Positions 19,780 through 30,279 are shown, counted from the first letter of the stretch. The stretch is DNA of 64,000 nt from Pirellulaceae bacterium (GCA_020852965.1 JADYZV010000039.1:97763-161762), one strand, 5' to 3'. Numbers and translations are program-made. Notes: generated by a model not told the origin, from the sequence alone.

Positions 19780-21102
19780 GTGACGGAAACAAAGCCAAGT
19801 TGGTTGATTGAACATGGACGTATTGTCGATCCGCGGCAGGGGGTCGATCGCGTTGGACGTTTGCTGATTGCCGGTGGAATCATTGCAGCCGTAGACCCCT
19901 GCGATGGCGACTTGCCACCAGACTTTACACGCATCGACGCGCGCGGCTGCATGGTGGCGCCTGGCTTGGTCGACTTGGCCACCGAGTTGGGCGAGCCGGG
20001 ACGCGAAGAAGATGAGACGATTGAATCGGGCACGCTGGCAGCGCTGTCTGGTGGATTTACGTCGATTGCGTGTGCGGCCAACACCGATCCGCCGATCGAT
20101 ACGGCTACGGCAGTCGAGTTTGTTCGACAGAAAGCCGCACGCGCCGATCGCTGTCGCGTGTATGTCATTGGTTGTGTAAGCAAAGGACGCGCGGGAGAAG
20201 AGCTGGCTGAAATCGGTTCGTTGGTTGAAGCGGGAGCGGTGGCTCTGAGTGATTCGCCGCGGCCGTTGAGCAATACGGCGTTGCTACGTCGCGCGCTCGA
20301 ATACTGTTTGATGTTTGACAAGCCAATACTCGATCGCCCCGAAGTGACAAGCTTGACGCGCGGTGGCGTGATGCACGAAGGGATGATGCAACTGGTCTTG
20401 GGTTTGGCCCCCATGCCGGCTGAAGCCGAGGACTTGGCAACCTCTCGCGATCTGCGGTTGCTGGAAACGACTGGAGGGCGACTGCATTTAAACAGCATCT
20501 CTACAGCCGGCAGTGTCGAGCTCGTGGGTCGTAGTAAGAAACGGGGTACGCAAGTCAGCGTTGGAGTGCGTATTGGCAATCTGTGTTTCAACGAAGAACA
20601 GCTCCGTACATTCGACTCGAATTACAAAGTCAATCCGCCGCTGCGTAGCGCAGCAGATGTTGAAGCCTGTCTGGCAGCCTTGGAAGACGGAACGATCGAC
20701 GTGTTGACGTCAGGGCATCAACCCAAGTCGCTCGAAAAGAAGATGCAAGAGATGGATGCCGCTCCATTCGGGATGAGTACGCTCGACACGGCCCTGGCTC
20801 AGGTCATTACCTACTTGATCATTCCGGGCAAGCTGAGTTGGAAGCGTGCCATTGAATCGCTGTCGTGTGCGCCGGCCGGAGTGTTGGGAGTCGAGGCTGG
20901 TACGCTAGCAGTTGGCCAGCCCGCCGATGTGGTCGTTATCGACCCGACTGCGACCTGGATCGTCCAACGCAGTGAAATGTCCTCGCGCAGTAGCAACACG
21001 CCGCTGTTAGGGAAAGAACTCCAAGGTCGCGCACGGCAGGTCTTCGTCGGCGGCCGGTTGAAGTTCAGTTTGAAGAGCCCTGTGGGCTTGGCTCCCGGGT
21101 GA
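19780..21102 (+). CDS. pyrC: Dihydroorotase-like protein lacking the zinc ligands (PyrC' / pseudo-dihydroorotase)
   Basis: A 440-residue class I dihydroorotase homologue: APGLVDLATELGEPGREEDETIESGT aligns with the family N-terminal motif, but the metal-binding HxH and the following Arg (normally DxHxHLREPG) are replaced by ATELGEPG. Near residue 310 the catalytic Asp-His region (normally DHAPH) reads TSGHQPKS. I infer no enzyme activity. In pseudomonads such an inactive homologue (PyrC') follows pyrB and forms part of the transcarbamoylase complex; the same role fits here, and an active dihydroorotase should be encoded elsewhere. GTG 19780 is chosen as start (GAGAGG upstream); sequence before it comes from a repeat. 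Confidence 0.88.
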   Translation: MTETKPSWLIEHGRIVDPRQGVDRVGRLLIAGGIIAAVDPCDGDLPPDFTRIDARGCMVAPGLVDLATELGEPGREEDETIESGTLAALSGGFTSIACAANTDPPIDTATAVEFVRQKAARADRCRVYVIGCVSKGRAGEELAEIGSLVEAGAVALSDSPRPLSNTALLRRALEYCLMFDKPILDRPEVTSLTRGGVMHEGMMQLVLGLAPMPAEAEDLATSRDLRLLETTGGRLHLNSISTAGSVELVGRSKKRGTQVSVGVRIGNLCFNEEQLRTFDSNYKVNPPLRSAADVEACLAALEDGTIDVLTSGHQPKSLEKKMQEMDAAPFGMSTLDTALAQVITYLIIPGKLSWKRAIESLSCAPAGVLGVEAGTLAVGQPADVVVIDPTATWIVQRSEMSSRSSNTPLLGKELQGRARQVFVGGRLKFSLKSPVGLAPG

Positions 21103-21825
21103 ATGAGTTTTGGAGGAAGATTGGGTTGATCCGGAAAACGGCGGTAGGAGGCGCGAGCTGAGCGACTTAGAAAATCCTGCTTCCAGCCAGATGAGCTGGC
21201 GGGGGAGCGGGGGGAGTGAAAAAAAGCCGCTGAGATACCCAGTCCGTGAAGACTCGATTCTCAGCGGCTATTTCGAAGCTTCCGACCGACGGCGGCAAAA
21301 AGCGGAGCCGCTGCGAGACTAGCGTAGGTCGAGCGTGCTTCTGCACATGCTGCTAATTGACCTAGGCCAACGCGAAATATTGGTCCCTCTGCCGGAATAG
21401 GGCCGGAAGTTCATTGTTGTGTGGGCTTATCATGGCCCACGAAGTTAATCATAGGCAAAGCTAAGCTGACAGCAAGGTTGATCGACTAAACTTAGCTCCT
21501 ACATCGACGTTTTTCACCAGAAATTCAAATTCCCGCCGATATCGGATTCTCTCTTCGGTTGGACACCTATATTGCACTTTACGTTGCTGGGGGGAGGTCG
21601 AGGGAGAATTCAAACCCAATAAACACGACGCGCCGGTGGCCGAGAGCGTGCTGCCGCGATTCACTGTAAGTGCTGGCCTGAGGTTTCCCTCGAATTTGAC
21701 GCTCGGCTCCGTTAGAACCCGGATTATTCATGAGTCTGCGAGAAAACGAAGTAAACGATGATAGCAAATAGGTTTACGTCATACGAGCAAAAAAGATGAC
21801 GATCAACGCCAGCGCGACAGTTTGC
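21103..21825. other. Long gap after the pyrimidine genes
   Basis: About 720 bp. It contains the hairpin listed at 21225-21269 and otherwise nothing I can name. Small frames on both strands (for example 21461-21664 minus) have no motif, ribosome site or repeat match. It may hold gene remnants too decayed to recognise. Confidence 0.4.
21225..21269. terminator. Hairpin downstream of the pyrB-pyrC' genes
   Basis: Perfect 11-bp inverted repeat AGCCGCTGAGA / TCTCAGCGGCT with a 23-nt loop, flanked by AAAAA on the left and ATTT on the right. It lies about 120 bp after the dihydroorotase-like stop codon. It could end the transcript or be a small structured RNA. Confidence 0.5.
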
Positions 21826-23460
21826 CTAAAGTGTAGTCTTGCGAGCAACGAAAAAATCAACATGTTCGGCAGACAACGGTTCGTTGCCCAGGATCAAATC
21901 AGCGGCGCGTTCGGCCAACATCATCACCGGCGCATAGATGTTTCCGTTGGTAACATACGGCATTACCGAAGCATCGACGATCGACAATCCCTTCATTCCG
22001 TGAACCGACATTGTCTCGGGGTCTACGACGGAGAGGTCATCGGTACCCATTTTGCAAGAACATGATGGATGTAGCGCCGTTTCCGCGTCGCGAGCCACCC
22101 AATCCAAGATCTCACTGGGAGTGCGGACCGATGGACCGGGCGAGAGTTCGCCATCGTTAAACTCTTCGAAAGCGGGTTGATTCAAAATGGACCGCGCGCA
22201 CTCGACCGCTTCGACCCATTCGCGTCGATCTTCTGGAGTCGACAAATAGTTGAACTTCATACTCGGAGGGGCGGTCGGATCGGTCGACGTGATTTTGATC
22301 GCTCCCCGCGAATTGGAGTACATCGGACCGACGTGAACTTGGTATCCATGCCCACACGCGGGTGAAGATCCGTCGTATCGCACCGCCAGCGGCAGAAAGT
22401 GAAACATCAAATTGGGGTAGACGACATCGTCGTTGCTGCGCGCAAATCCACCTGCTTCAAAATGGTTGGTCGAAGCCGCACCGGATCGAAACAGCAACCA
22501 CTGCAGTCCAAGTTGCGGCTTGCGATACCACTTCATGTAAGGGTTCATCGACACCTTTTGTTTGCAGGCGTGCTGGACATACACCTCCAAATGATCTTGC
22601 AGATTCTCGCCGACCCCAGGCAGATCGTGAATAACGTCGATCCCCAACTGACTCAACTCCACCCCATTGCCAATTCCGGATAACTGCAACAACTGAGGCG
22701 AGTTGATTGCACCCGCACACATGACGACCTGCCCCCCCATGAATTTTTGACCGTTCGCTTCAACACCGATGATGCGTTTGCCATCATTCAGTAGGCGCGT
22801 CGTCAGCACCTGCGTCTTGACTGTGAGATTCTTCCGTTTTTTGATCGGATGGTAGTAGGCTCGCGAGGCGCTCAATCGCCGGCCGCGACGGATATTGCGG
22901 TCGAACCGCGCAAAGCCTTCTTGTTGATAACCGTTGACATCATCGGTCAGCGGAAAACCGGCTTGCTGTGCCGCAGCCAAGAAGGCCCTGAATAGTGGAT
23001 TGGTCGCTGGTCCGCGTTCCAAGATCAACGGGCCATCATCGCCACGGTACGAGTCCCCGCCCGCCAGGCAGTTCTCCATCTTCTTGAAGTACGGTAGGCA
23101 ATGTGAAAAATCCCACTGGTCCATTCCTGGATCGGCGGCCCAGCGCTGGTAATCCAGCGGATTGCCACGTTGGAAAATCATACCATTGATACTGCTCGAC
23201 CCGCCCAGCACCTTACCGCGCGCATGAAAAATCCGACGCCCTTCCATGTTTGGCTCGGGATCGGATTCGTAACACCAATCGTAGCGTTTGTTTCCGATTG
23301 GAATCGACAGTGCTGCTGGCATGTGAATGAACACATCCCACCAGTAATCGGGTCGACCGGCTTCCAGCATCAGCACGCGATTCGCGGGGGCGGCGCTCAA
23401 GCGATTCGCCAGCACGCAACCGGCCGATCCGCCACCGACGATGATAAAATCGTACTGCAC
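21826..23460 (-). CDS. betA: Choline dehydrogenase (GMC oxidoreductase)
   Basis: A 544-residue flavoprotein of the GMC family that oxidises choline to betaine aldehyde at the membrane. The N-terminal FAD site is [20 protein letters not shown] (residues 4-23); [14 protein letters not shown] near residue 85 and the signature [15 protein letters not shown] near 255 follow. The C-terminus has HPSCSCKMG with an active-site His and [20 protein letters not shown] at 23460 shares one base with the stop codon of betB (TAGTG), so the two are translationally linked. Position in the cluster supports choline over other GMC substrates. Confidence 0.92.
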   Translation of the reverse strand: MQYDFIIVGGGSAGCVLANRLSAAPANRVLMLEAGRPDYWWDVFIHMPAALSIPIGNKRYDWCYESDPEPNMEGRRIFHARGKVLGGSSSINGMIFQRGNPLDYQRWAADPGMDQWDFSHCLPYFKKMENCLAGGDSYRGDDGPLILERGPATNPLFRAFLAAAQQAGFPLTDDVNGYQQEGFARFDRNIRRGRRLSASRAYYHPIKKRKNLTVKTQVLTTRLLNDGKRIIGVEANGQKFMGGQVVMCAGAINSPQLLQLSGIGNGVELSQLGIDVIHDLPGVGENLQDHLEVYVQHACKQKVSMNPYMKWYRKPQLGLQWLLFRSGAASTNHFEAGGFARSNDDVVYPNLMFHFLPLAVRYDGSSPACGHGYQVHVGPMYSNSRGAIKITSTDPTAPPSMKFNYLSTPEDRREWVEAVECARSILNQPAFEEFNDGELSPGPSVRTPSEILDWVARDAETALHPSCSCKMGTDDLSVVDPETMSVHGMKGLSIVDASVMPYVTNGNIYAPVMMLAERAADLILGNEPLSAEHVDFFVARKTTL

Positions 23461-24899
23461 TATAAATCCCCCGTTTCAACGTAGACCGTCTTCAGTTGCG
23501 TGTAGTGTTGGATGGCCCACTCCGAGTTTTCACGACCGATGCCCGATTGTTTGTAGCCGCCAAAGGGGATCTCGATCGGAGTGATGTTGTAGGTGTTGAT
23601 CCAGCATGTGCCCGCTTGAATCTGGGAAATTACGCGATCAGCTCGACTGAGGTCGTTGGTAAAGACACCTGCCGCCAAGCCAAAGTCCGTCGCATTCGCC
23701 CGGGCGATGACCTCGTCCTCGTCGGAGAACGATAAAAGGCTGAGGACCGGTCCGAAAATTTCTTCCTGGACGATTGTCATTTCGTCACGGCACTCGGAAA
23801 AGATCGTTGGTTGGACGAAGTTGCCCCGCTCACCGACTTGATTCCCGCCGCATACCAAATCGGCCCCCTCCTGCTTTCCTTTGGCGATATAGTCTAAGAC
23901 GGACTGGCAATGCTCAGGGCTGATCAAGCTGCCGATCTCGGTCTTAGGGTCGAGCGGGTCGCCGATCACGAGCTGCTGGGTTGCGGTCTTCAGTTGTTCG
24001 AGAAACGGGCGGCGAACATTGTCGTGGACGAATACGCGAGTCCCGTTGGAACAGATTTCACCCTGAGTAAAGAAGTTGGCAAGCAACGTTGCCTTCACCG
24101 CATTTTCGATGTTCGCGTCGTCAAAAATCAGCAGAGGTGACTTGCCACCTAGTTCCAACGTCAAGTGTTTCAGCTGTGATGCCGCAGCGGCCATGATCCT
24201 CCTACCGGTTTCGACCCCGCCGGTGAGCGAGACCTTTTCAATACCTGGGTGTTCGACCAGCAATTGTCCCGTTCGATGGTCGCCCAGCACGACATTGAAC
24301 AGGCCATCCGGTAATCCGGCGTCGCGGAAGGTGCGAGCGAGTTCGAGTGCCGTGAGTGGCGTCAATTCGCTCGGCTTGAAGATCATCGCATTGCCGGCGG
24401 CCAGCGCTGGAGCCGCTTTCCAACAAGCGATCTGTAATGGATAGTTCCATGCGCCGATCCCGGCGACGACGCCCAACGGTTCTCGAATCGTGTAGGCATA
24501 GTTCTTGCCGAGGCGGTAGTGTTCGCCCTTGATCGTCGGTGCAATTCCCGCAAAGTACTCCAGTGCATCGGCACCCGATTGAACATCGACCGAGCCTGCT
24601 TCGGAGATCGGCTTGCCGGTGTCGTAGACCTCAAGCATTGCCAATTCGTCGTTCCTCTGCCGCAACAGATCGGCTGCCCTGTGCAGAATTCTTCCTCGCT
24701 GGGTGCCTGTCATCGCTCGCCACGACTTCTGGGCAGCGATTGCACTTTCCACCGCTGCATTTACCTCGGCATCGAGCGACAATTCAACATCACAAATTGC
24801 CTCGTTTGTGGCGGGATAATAAGTGATCAAACTCTCGCCCGCGCTCGATGGGCGTGATGTCCCATTGATAAAACTTTGTTGTGTTTTCAGTGAGATCAT
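23460..24899 (-). CDS. betB: Betaine aldehyde dehydrogenase
   Basis: A 479-residue NAD(P)-dependent aldehyde dehydrogenase that makes glycine betaine. Visible are the cofactor region [23 protein letters not shown], the catalytic Glu in LELGGKSP, and the catalytic Cys in [10 protein letters not shown] near residue 284. The C-terminal [17 protein letters not shown] is typical. The ATG overlaps the TGA of the symporter gene (ATGA), and its own stop overlaps the betA start, so symporter, betB and betA form one tightly coupled operon. Confidence 0.93.
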   Translation of the reverse strand: MISLKTQQSFINGTSRPSSAGESLITYYPATNEAICDVELSLDAEVNAAVESAIAAQKSWRAMTGTQRGRILHRAADLLRQRNDELAMLEVYDTGKPISEAGSVDVQSGADALEYFAGIAPTIKGEHYRLGKNYAYTIREPLGVVAGIGAWNYPLQIACWKAAPALAAGNAMIFKPSELTPLTALELARTFRDAGLPDGLFNVVLGDHRTGQLLVEHPGIEKVSLTGGVETGRRIMAAAASQLKHLTLELGGKSPLLIFDDANIENAVKATLLANFFTQGEICSNGTRVFVHDNVRRPFLEQLKTATQQLVIGDPLDPKTEIGSLISPEHCQSVLDYIAKGKQEGADLVCGGNQVGERGNFVQPTIFSECRDEMTIVQEEIFGPVLSLLSFSDEDEVIARANATDFGLAAGVFTNDLSRADRVISQIQAGTCWINTYNITPIEIPFGGYKQSGIGRENSEWAIQHYTQLKTVYVETGDL

Positions 24900-26509
24900 A
24901 TCTTGCGAGTCTTCAATTCTCGTGGTTTGGAAAGGTGCCCTGTCAGACGCGAGACGATGAGGATCGTGAGCAGGCCCGCCAGCATGCTAGTTGTGCGGAA
25001 TGGAAAATTGACTACGTCATCCACGTCGACCATCGGGTAGGGAATTATTCGCGGCAATCCCAGCGCGGGCTCGCCCCCGCCAAGTCGCAACATAGCGGCG
25101 ACGATGAAACCAGCGAAACTTCCAATCGCATTGGCGCGCCGATCGAAAAGCGCTGTCACCAACTGAGCAAACAGGATGCAGTAGACTAGGTCGCTGCATA
25201 GAAACCATAATGCATAGACGCTCTGGATTTTCAAGGCGAGCAAGGTCGCGGTAATGCCGACAATCCAAATCAACCGACGAACCACCTTGTTCAGTGGAAT
25301 GGCCGACGGCTTGCCTCTGGTCAAGGGGCGATAGACGTTCCACACGCCCATCGACGAGGCCGACAAGATCGATGAATCGACGCTGCTCATCACCGCTGCG
25401 GCGAGTGCCCCCAGCCCGATCGTAGCCACGATGGGCGGGGCAAGGTGCTTTAGGACATAGGGTAATGCGATCGCGGAGTTTTCGGGGCCACTTAAACCCA
25501 TACTCGCCCAATCGGTCGTTGCGCAAATCATCCCGATCGCCACAGCCGGCAGCGAGGCGACTAGGCACAGTACGCCCGCGCCCACCGACAACCAAGCAGC
25601 CGTGTTTTCTGTCTTGCTCGATAACACACGCTGAAAGTAGACATGCCAGGGAATCCCCCCAAACACCAGCAGCAGCGCGTAGTCCCACCACAAGTAGCGC
25701 GTGTCGCCCCAAGACCGAGGTGGGGTCAACGACGCCGCATCCCCCAGCTTCACTTGATAGGCAACATAGAGCCCAGTGAATCCCGATTCGGGCATCACAA
25801 ACGGCAACGCGAGTAGCAGCCCAACCATCAATATGGCCAACTGAAAAATGTCCGTCATTGCCACCGCCCGCATCCCACCCAGGGCCGTGTAGGCGATGGC
25901 GATCGCGGCACTGAGTACGATCGAGAGACTGAAGTTAATTTCTAAGATGAATCCAAACGTCGTTCCGAGTGCCGTCAAGATCGCGGCGGTCCAAAACACT
26001 TCGCCAAGTAACGCGGGCAAATACAACACGGTTGCCATTGATTGGCCGAAACGGTCTTCTAGCGGGTCGAGCATGGTCGTGTAGTTTCTACGGCGCATGG
26101 GACGGGCAAAGATCAGCCCGCCTAGGATGAGGCTAAGTGCGTAGCCCCACGGCGCTTGCGCCCATACTAAACCGGAACTGTACACCGCCTCGGCGGTCCC
26201 GTTGATAAACCCACCACCAACCCAGGTTGCCGTCATCGTCAGCAGCGCCGTAATCAATGGCAGCGACCGACCTGCAAGCAGCATCTCCTCGACTCGCATA
26301 TCTTGGGTTCGCGCGGCTGACAATCCCAGTGAGAACATGGCCGAGTAGAAGAAAGCCAGCGCAAGATAGCCGCTCCAGAAAAGCTGGCCGTTCACGTAGT
26401 GCAGTACCCCCCCGAGCGATGTCAGCGCGGCAAACAGAGCGATACCAGCCAGCAGCGAGCGAATTCGGTGTTGGGAATTACGAATTGCGATATCGACTTG
26501 CTGCTTCAT
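24896..26509 (-). CDS. Sodium/solute symporter, high-affinity choline transporter (CHT/SLC5A7)-like
   Basis: A 537-residue membrane protein of the SSS family with about 13 helices. The stretch LRLGGGEPALGLPRIIPYP near the C-terminus closely resembles the animal choline transporter CHT1, and TMTATWVGGGFINGTAEAVY fits the same subfamily. First gene of the operon with betB and betA, so sodium-driven choline uptake is the natural role. ATG 26509 is preferred (GGATAGGA just upstream) to a TTG at 26551. Confidence 0.88.
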   Translation of the reverse strand: MKQQVDIAIRNSQHRIRSLLAGIALFAALTSLGGVLHYVNGQLFWSGYLALAFFYSAMFSLGLSAARTQDMRVEEMLLAGRSLPLITALLTMTATWVGGGFINGTAEAVYSSGLVWAQAPWGYALSLILGGLIFARPMRRRNYTTMLDPLEDRFGQSMATVLYLPALLGEVFWTAAILTALGTTFGFILEINFSLSIVLSAAIAIAYTALGGMRAVAMTDIFQLAILMVGLLLALPFVMPESGFTGLYVAYQVKLGDAASLTPPRSWGDTRYLWWDYALLLVFGGIPWHVYFQRVLSSKTENTAAWLSVGAGVLCLVASLPAVAIGMICATTDWASMGLSGPENSAIALPYVLKHLAPPIVATIGLGALAAAVMSSVDSSILSASSMGVWNVYRPLTRGKPSAIPLNKVVRRLIWIVGITATLLALKIQSVYALWFLCSDLVYCILFAQLVTALFDRRANAIGSFAGFIVAAMLRLGGGEPALGLPRIIPYPMVDVDDVVNFPFRTTSMLAGLLTILIVSRLTGHLSKPRELKTRKI

Positions 26510-26588
26510 TCCTATCCGTTTGTTCTTCGTCGATGGCGACGGTGACCGCAATGTGCGAGGTCGTCAACCTTTTGTCATCTCAATGGGG

Positions 26589-26702
26589 TTGTTACGGCAC
26601 GCTCGCGTCCTAACGTAACACAACACGGCACATTTAGTAACCGAAGAGACACGCTCGGAAAACGCGATGTTATGATCGCCCCAAATGTGTTACGATATTT
26701 GG
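26589..26702. promoter_or_regulatory. Divergent control region of the choline/betaine genes
   Basis: The 370 bp between the symporter and BCCT genes contain three copies of TGTTACG (26590 and 26688 on the plus strand, 26614 on the minus strand). The third lies inside an inverted repeat CCAAAT-N10-ATTTGG (26681-26702). These are candidate sites for a regulator of osmolyte uptake. No known consensus is claimed. Confidence 0.4.
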
Positions 26703-26880
26703 CGTGAGGTATTTTTCTATTCGCCAAATCCTCGGTCCGCTATAAATGTCGCGTCCAAACTGTCTAATATGCTTGTATCCTCTCGCTTGCGGGAGAGTGA
26801 CGAGCACGGCGAGCGGGGAGGGCTAGCCGTATTAGGAGCACATCTCAACCTTCTCCTACTATCCACTGCCGACTAGCTTA

Positions 26881-28656
26881 TTGACTTCCAACAAGACCAC
26901 AACGGAACTCCCTCGACTTCGCTTCGGCAAGCATATCGAGATACACCCAGTCGTTTTTCCTGCGGCTGTGCTGATATTGGTTGCGCTGGTCGCAGTCAGC
27001 ATTCTGTACGGTGGTCCCGACATGTTAGGTCGCTGCATTCGTCTTCGCGACTGGATCGGCGATCGCTTCGGCTGGCTGTACGTAGCCTCGATGTCCGGCT
27101 TTCTAGGTTTTGCGATCTGGTTAGCGATGGGACGTTACGCTCATATCCGGCTTGGACGCGACGACGAACAGCCCGAGTATAGCACTTTGTCGTGGTTCGC
27201 CATGTTGTTCAGCGCAGGGATGGGAATTGGCCTGCTATTTTTCAGCGTGGCTGAGCCGATATCCCATTTCCAATCTCCACCACCTGGATTCGCCGAAGGC
27301 TTGAATGCGACCCGTTTGGCGATGGCCGTCACGATTTTCCACTGGGGACTACATCCTTGGGCACTGTACGCAATCGTTGGACTGTCTCTGGCCTTTTTTG
27401 GCTTTCGCCTCGGGATGCCGCTCAGCTTTCGATCGTTGCTGCACCCCGTTTTAGGTGATCGCGTTTGGGGGCGTCTGGGCGATGTGGTTGATACGCTGGC
27501 TATTATCGCAACACTGATGGGCGTAGCGACTTCGTTGGGCATTGGCGCCAAGCAAGTCAACGCGGGGCTGTCGTTCCTATTGGGGATTCCCAGTGGAACG
27601 GGAACGCAAATCAGCCTAATTGCCGCAATCACAGCCTTAGCAACCATTTCAGTGGTATTGGGATTGGATGCCGGCATTCGCCGCTTGAGTGAACTAAATA
27701 TCGTCTTGGCGTTTGGCTTGATGCTACTTCTGATTTTCGGTGGTGGCCTAGTCGCGTTTTTGAGCGCATCGATCGAGAACCTGGGGGCTTATCTACAGAT
27801 CCTACCGTTCAATTCATTTCGTACAGGCGCGTTTAATTCGGCGAGTCGAACTTGGGTGAACGAGTGGACGGTGTTCTACTGGGCGTGGTGGATCAGTTGG
27901 TCGCCGTTCGTCGGGATGTTCATCGCTCGTGTCTCGCGTGGCAGGACGATTCGCGAGTTTATTACGGGTGTGGTGCTGGTGCCCACGGTCGTCGCGGCGT
28001 TGTGGCTGACGGCCTTTGGTACAGCCACTTTGCGTCAGCATACTGAGTTTCTAGAGCAAGCGGCTCTTCAAGCAGACTCGACAAACACACCGTCGATGGC
28101 GGGGCTGCCGCAGTATTGGGTCGGCGAACTGGATGCGAATAAGCAGTTGATACGGCAGGACGACGGCACATTCCGGCGAACCCAGGTATCGCTCACGGCA
28201 GTCGAGTATTTGTCGTCTCCGGTCGTAACGCCCGACGGCCAAGCCGCCATTGACACGCTCCCCACAGTGCTGTTCGTTTTAATTGAGACCATGTTTCAGT
28301 CTCCGTTGCTGGTCATGCTCGCAGTTGGGTTGGCGACGGTCTGCATCGTATTGTTTTTCGTCACGTCATCGGATTCAGCTTCGATGGTGATAGATATTAT
28401 CGCATCGGGAGGCAATCCTAACCCGCCAGTGGGTACTCGTTTGTTCTGGGCCTTGGCGGAGGGCTTGGTAGCATCCGCACTGTTGTTCGCCGGTGGGCTC
28501 AGAGCACTACAAGCGGCAGCGGTCACGGCGGCCTTGCCGTTTACCATCGTTCTGATCATCGCTTGTTGGGGGCTCGCAAAGGCACTGCACAATACGGGCG
28601 AGCGTGAGAAGAGCAAAAATCGCGTAATTTCAGTTCCACCTTCAGAAAATGGGTAG
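26881..28656 (+). CDS. betT: BCCT-family choline/glycine betaine transporter
   Basis: A 591-residue secondary transporter with about 12 helices. The family signature is clear: SAGMGIGLLFFSVAEP near residue 115 and the Trp-rich WTVFYWAWWISWSPFVGMFIARVSRG near residue 325. BCCT carriers import betaine or choline by ion coupling and often respond to osmotic stress. It diverges from the symporter-betB-betA operon, so the cell can both make and import the osmolyte. The long C-terminal regulatory tail of some BetT proteins is absent. TTG at 26881 follows an in-frame stop and is the likely start; no in-frame ATG occurs before the second helix region. Confidence 0.9.
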   Translation: MTSNKTTTELPRLRFGKHIEIHPVVFPAAVLILVALVAVSILYGGPDMLGRCIRLRDWIGDRFGWLYVASMSGFLGFAIWLAMGRYAHIRLGRDDEQPEYSTLSWFAMLFSAGMGIGLLFFSVAEPISHFQSPPPGFAEGLNATRLAMAVTIFHWGLHPWALYAIVGLSLAFFGFRLGMPLSFRSLLHPVLGDRVWGRLGDVVDTLAIIATLMGVATSLGIGAKQVNAGLSFLLGIPSGTGTQISLIAAITALATISVVLGLDAGIRRLSELNIVLAFGLMLLLIFGGGLVAFLSASIENLGAYLQILPFNSFRTGAFNSASRTWVNEWTVFYWAWWISWSPFVGMFIARVSRGRTIREFITGVVLVPTVVAALWLTAFGTATLRQHTEFLEQAALQADSTNTPSMAGLPQYWVGELDANKQLIRQDDGTFRRTQVSLTAVEYLSSPVVTPDGQAAIDTLPTVLFVLIETMFQSPLLVMLAVGLATVCIVLFFVTSSDSASMVIDIIASGGNPNPPVGTRLFWALAEGLVASALLFAGGLRALQAAAVTAALPFTIVLIIACWGLAKALHNTGEREKSKNRVISVPPSENG

Positions 28657-28785
28657 GTCAGTGTGTCAACTGCTCCGTCGGTTGAATTTGATCGCCGCTG
28701 ACGTGGTGGCTGAATCTGCGACGACGTCGAGTATGCCAAAGCGCATCGAGTGGAATTGGAATTAAGAAGAGAGGAAACCGTGAAG

Positions 28786-29316
28786 ATGAGTTCGCTACAA
28801 CAAGTTCGTCTAGGTCCCATTTTGGTTGGCCAGTTGTTGGTTTTCTCGTCTATCATCGCTGGGGGCTGTCGACGACCCGAATCCACGGCGGCAATGAGTA
28901 GTGCGGCGGCCGGTTCCGCAGCAAGCACGGCGAGTTCGCCCGACTACTGCGTTCCGGTTTCGGCCGAACCTCGCGAAGTGGCTGAAATGGCGCTGAAAGC
29001 AATCGATGCGGACCAGCTTCAGGGCCTGCAACCTCTACTCGCTACTAAAAAAATCCAACAAGACATGCAGGCTATCACTCGTGGAAAAAGTGAATTTGGT
29101 GGAATGGCGGACAAGGCCGTGTCGCTGGCCGCGTCAGCAATCGCGAGTGAAATGAATTGGCTCGAACCCAAGGGGCGCGTCGTGGAGGGGGAATCCATTA
29201 CCGGCGAAAAGGCAACGGTAACCGTCAAGGGATTGCGGCTGGGGAAACCTTTGACCCGCCAGTTTTTTCTAGTTCGTGAAGACAATGCTTGGAAACTGGT
29301 GCCCAGCCACCGCTAA
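28786..29316 (+). CDS. Small lipoprotein of unknown function
   Basis: A 176-residue protein with a lipoprotein signal: hydrophobic VGQLLVFSSIIAGGC, Cys near residue 29. ATG 28786 is preferred because AGAGGAAA lies 8 nt upstream; GTG 28780 is too close. After an Ala/Ser-rich linker, the mature part is an alpha-beta domain (PREVAEMALKAIDADQLQGL, later KATVTVKGLRLG) that ends with FFLVREDNAWKLVPS, a pattern like small periplasmic NTF2-like/DUF4878 domains. I infer only an exported, membrane-anchored protein. Confidence 0.7.
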   Translation: MSSLQQVRLGPILVGQLLVFSSIIAGGCRRPESTAAMSSAAAGSAASTASSPDYCVPVSAEPREVAEMALKAIDADQLQGLQPLLATKKIQQDMQAITRGKSEFGGMADKAVSLAASAIASEMNWLEPKGRVVEGESITGEKATVTVKGLRLGKPLTRQFFLVREDNAWKLVPSHR

Positions 29317-29352
29317 ATGGTACCGCTAGATGGTATGGTTGCATTCCAAGGA

Positions 29353-30075
29353 CTAATCAGCATCTGCCGCTCCGGTCGGGCATTGGCTTGGGGCGGGTGA
29401 GCCAGACTCCTGTGTCATCAGTGCGGTCGCTGCCTCATGGGAGAGCGTGGTTTCTCGCTCATGACAGGTGACCGTAATGGTTCCTGCGGTCTGCTCGTGG
29501 CGAGTGATCGTGAGGCAAGCTCCTATCTCCAATTTGCCTTCGGTCAGGAAGCGCAGAAACTCGGGGGTTTGATCTAACACTCGTTGCAGTATGACGCAGC
29601 TGCCGACCGTGCATTGACTCAGTGGCGTTTGCTTCTGGTTTGCGATGCTGCCATCGCTGCGCGGAATGGGGTCGCCGTGCGGATCGAGTTCTGGACGCCC
29701 CAGGAACTCGTCAATCCGGTCGACCAGCAGATCGCTGACCGCGTGTTCCATGTGCTCCGCCTCCTCATGGACTTCGTCCCACGTCAGGCTCAGCGTCTGC
29801 ACCAAGAACAGTTCGATCAAACGATGGCGGCGCACAACTCGCAGCGCGAGGCGTGTCCCCTGATCGGTCAGCCGCACGCCTTCGTAAGGGCGGTGTTCCG
29901 CTAAGCCGCTCTCGTGCAGTGTCTTGAGCATGCTCGTCACACTGCTTGGCGAGACTCGTAGTGCCGCAGCCACTGCACCGGTCGAAGCGGATTGCTCGAC
30001 TTCATCACCGGTCAATTGATAGATGGCTTTGACATAGTTTTCAACGGTTAGGCTCGTCACGCTTCGGCTCGGCAA
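29353..30075 (-). CDS. DtxR/MntR-family metal-dependent repressor
   Basis: A 240-residue regulator. Residues about 5-65 form the winged helix (NYVKAIYQLTG, ALRVSPSSVTSMLKTLHESGL). Residues 70-125 are the dimer and metal-binding domain with RRHRLIELFL and EVHEEAEHMEH, carrying the His/Glu ligands. A C-terminal FeoA/SH3-like domain follows. Proteins of this type repress manganese or iron uptake genes when the metal is plentiful; which metal cannot be decided. Its targets are not adjacent. Start is TTG 30075 or GTG 30060. Confidence 0.88.
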   Translation of the reverse strand: MPSRSVTSLTVENYVKAIYQLTGDEVEQSASTGAVAAALRVSPSSVTSMLKTLHESGLAEHRPYEGVRLTDQGTRLALRVVRRHRLIELFLVQTLSLTWDEVHEEAEHMEHAVSDLLVDRIDEFLGRPELDPHGDPIPRSDGSIANQKQTPLSQCTVGSCVILQRVLDQTPEFLRFLTEGKLEIGACLTITRHEQTAGTITVTCHERETTLSHEAATALMTQESGSPAPSQCPTGAADAD

Positions 30076-30200
30076 TCAGGTGGGGGCAGGTGCTGGTATC
30101 CACCAAACATTGTAGCCGTACTTCGCTTGGGAGCTAAGTGTGATTATTCCTGCCCTAACTCGGCGGGTGAGTCTTTTGCTTTTAGCTCGCAGCGTCTAAA

Positions 30201-30279
30201 GTAGCTCGGTGGTCCCCACCGAGAATCGCGTTGGGGACCAACGTGCTACGTTTCATCACGGTGGGGACCACCGTGCTAC
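30201..30279. repeat. REP-like family B cluster, three units
   Basis: One forward unit starts with GTAG at 30201 (stem CTCGGTGG/CCACCGAG around TCC). Two reverse units end with CTAC at 30249 and 30279 (stems CGTTGG and CGGTGG with a TCC-type loop). The arrangement is like a bacterial interspersed mosaic element. It lies just before mch. Confidence 0.85.

Noticed and set aside
19365..20591. 408-codon frame on the minus strand opposite pyrB and the pyrC-like gene
   Set aside because: Antisense shadow of two well-supported genes; no motif or ribosome site.
21103..21825. Possible gene remnant in the long gap after the pyrimidine genes
   Set aside because: I could not match any frame to a family or to repeats in this window.
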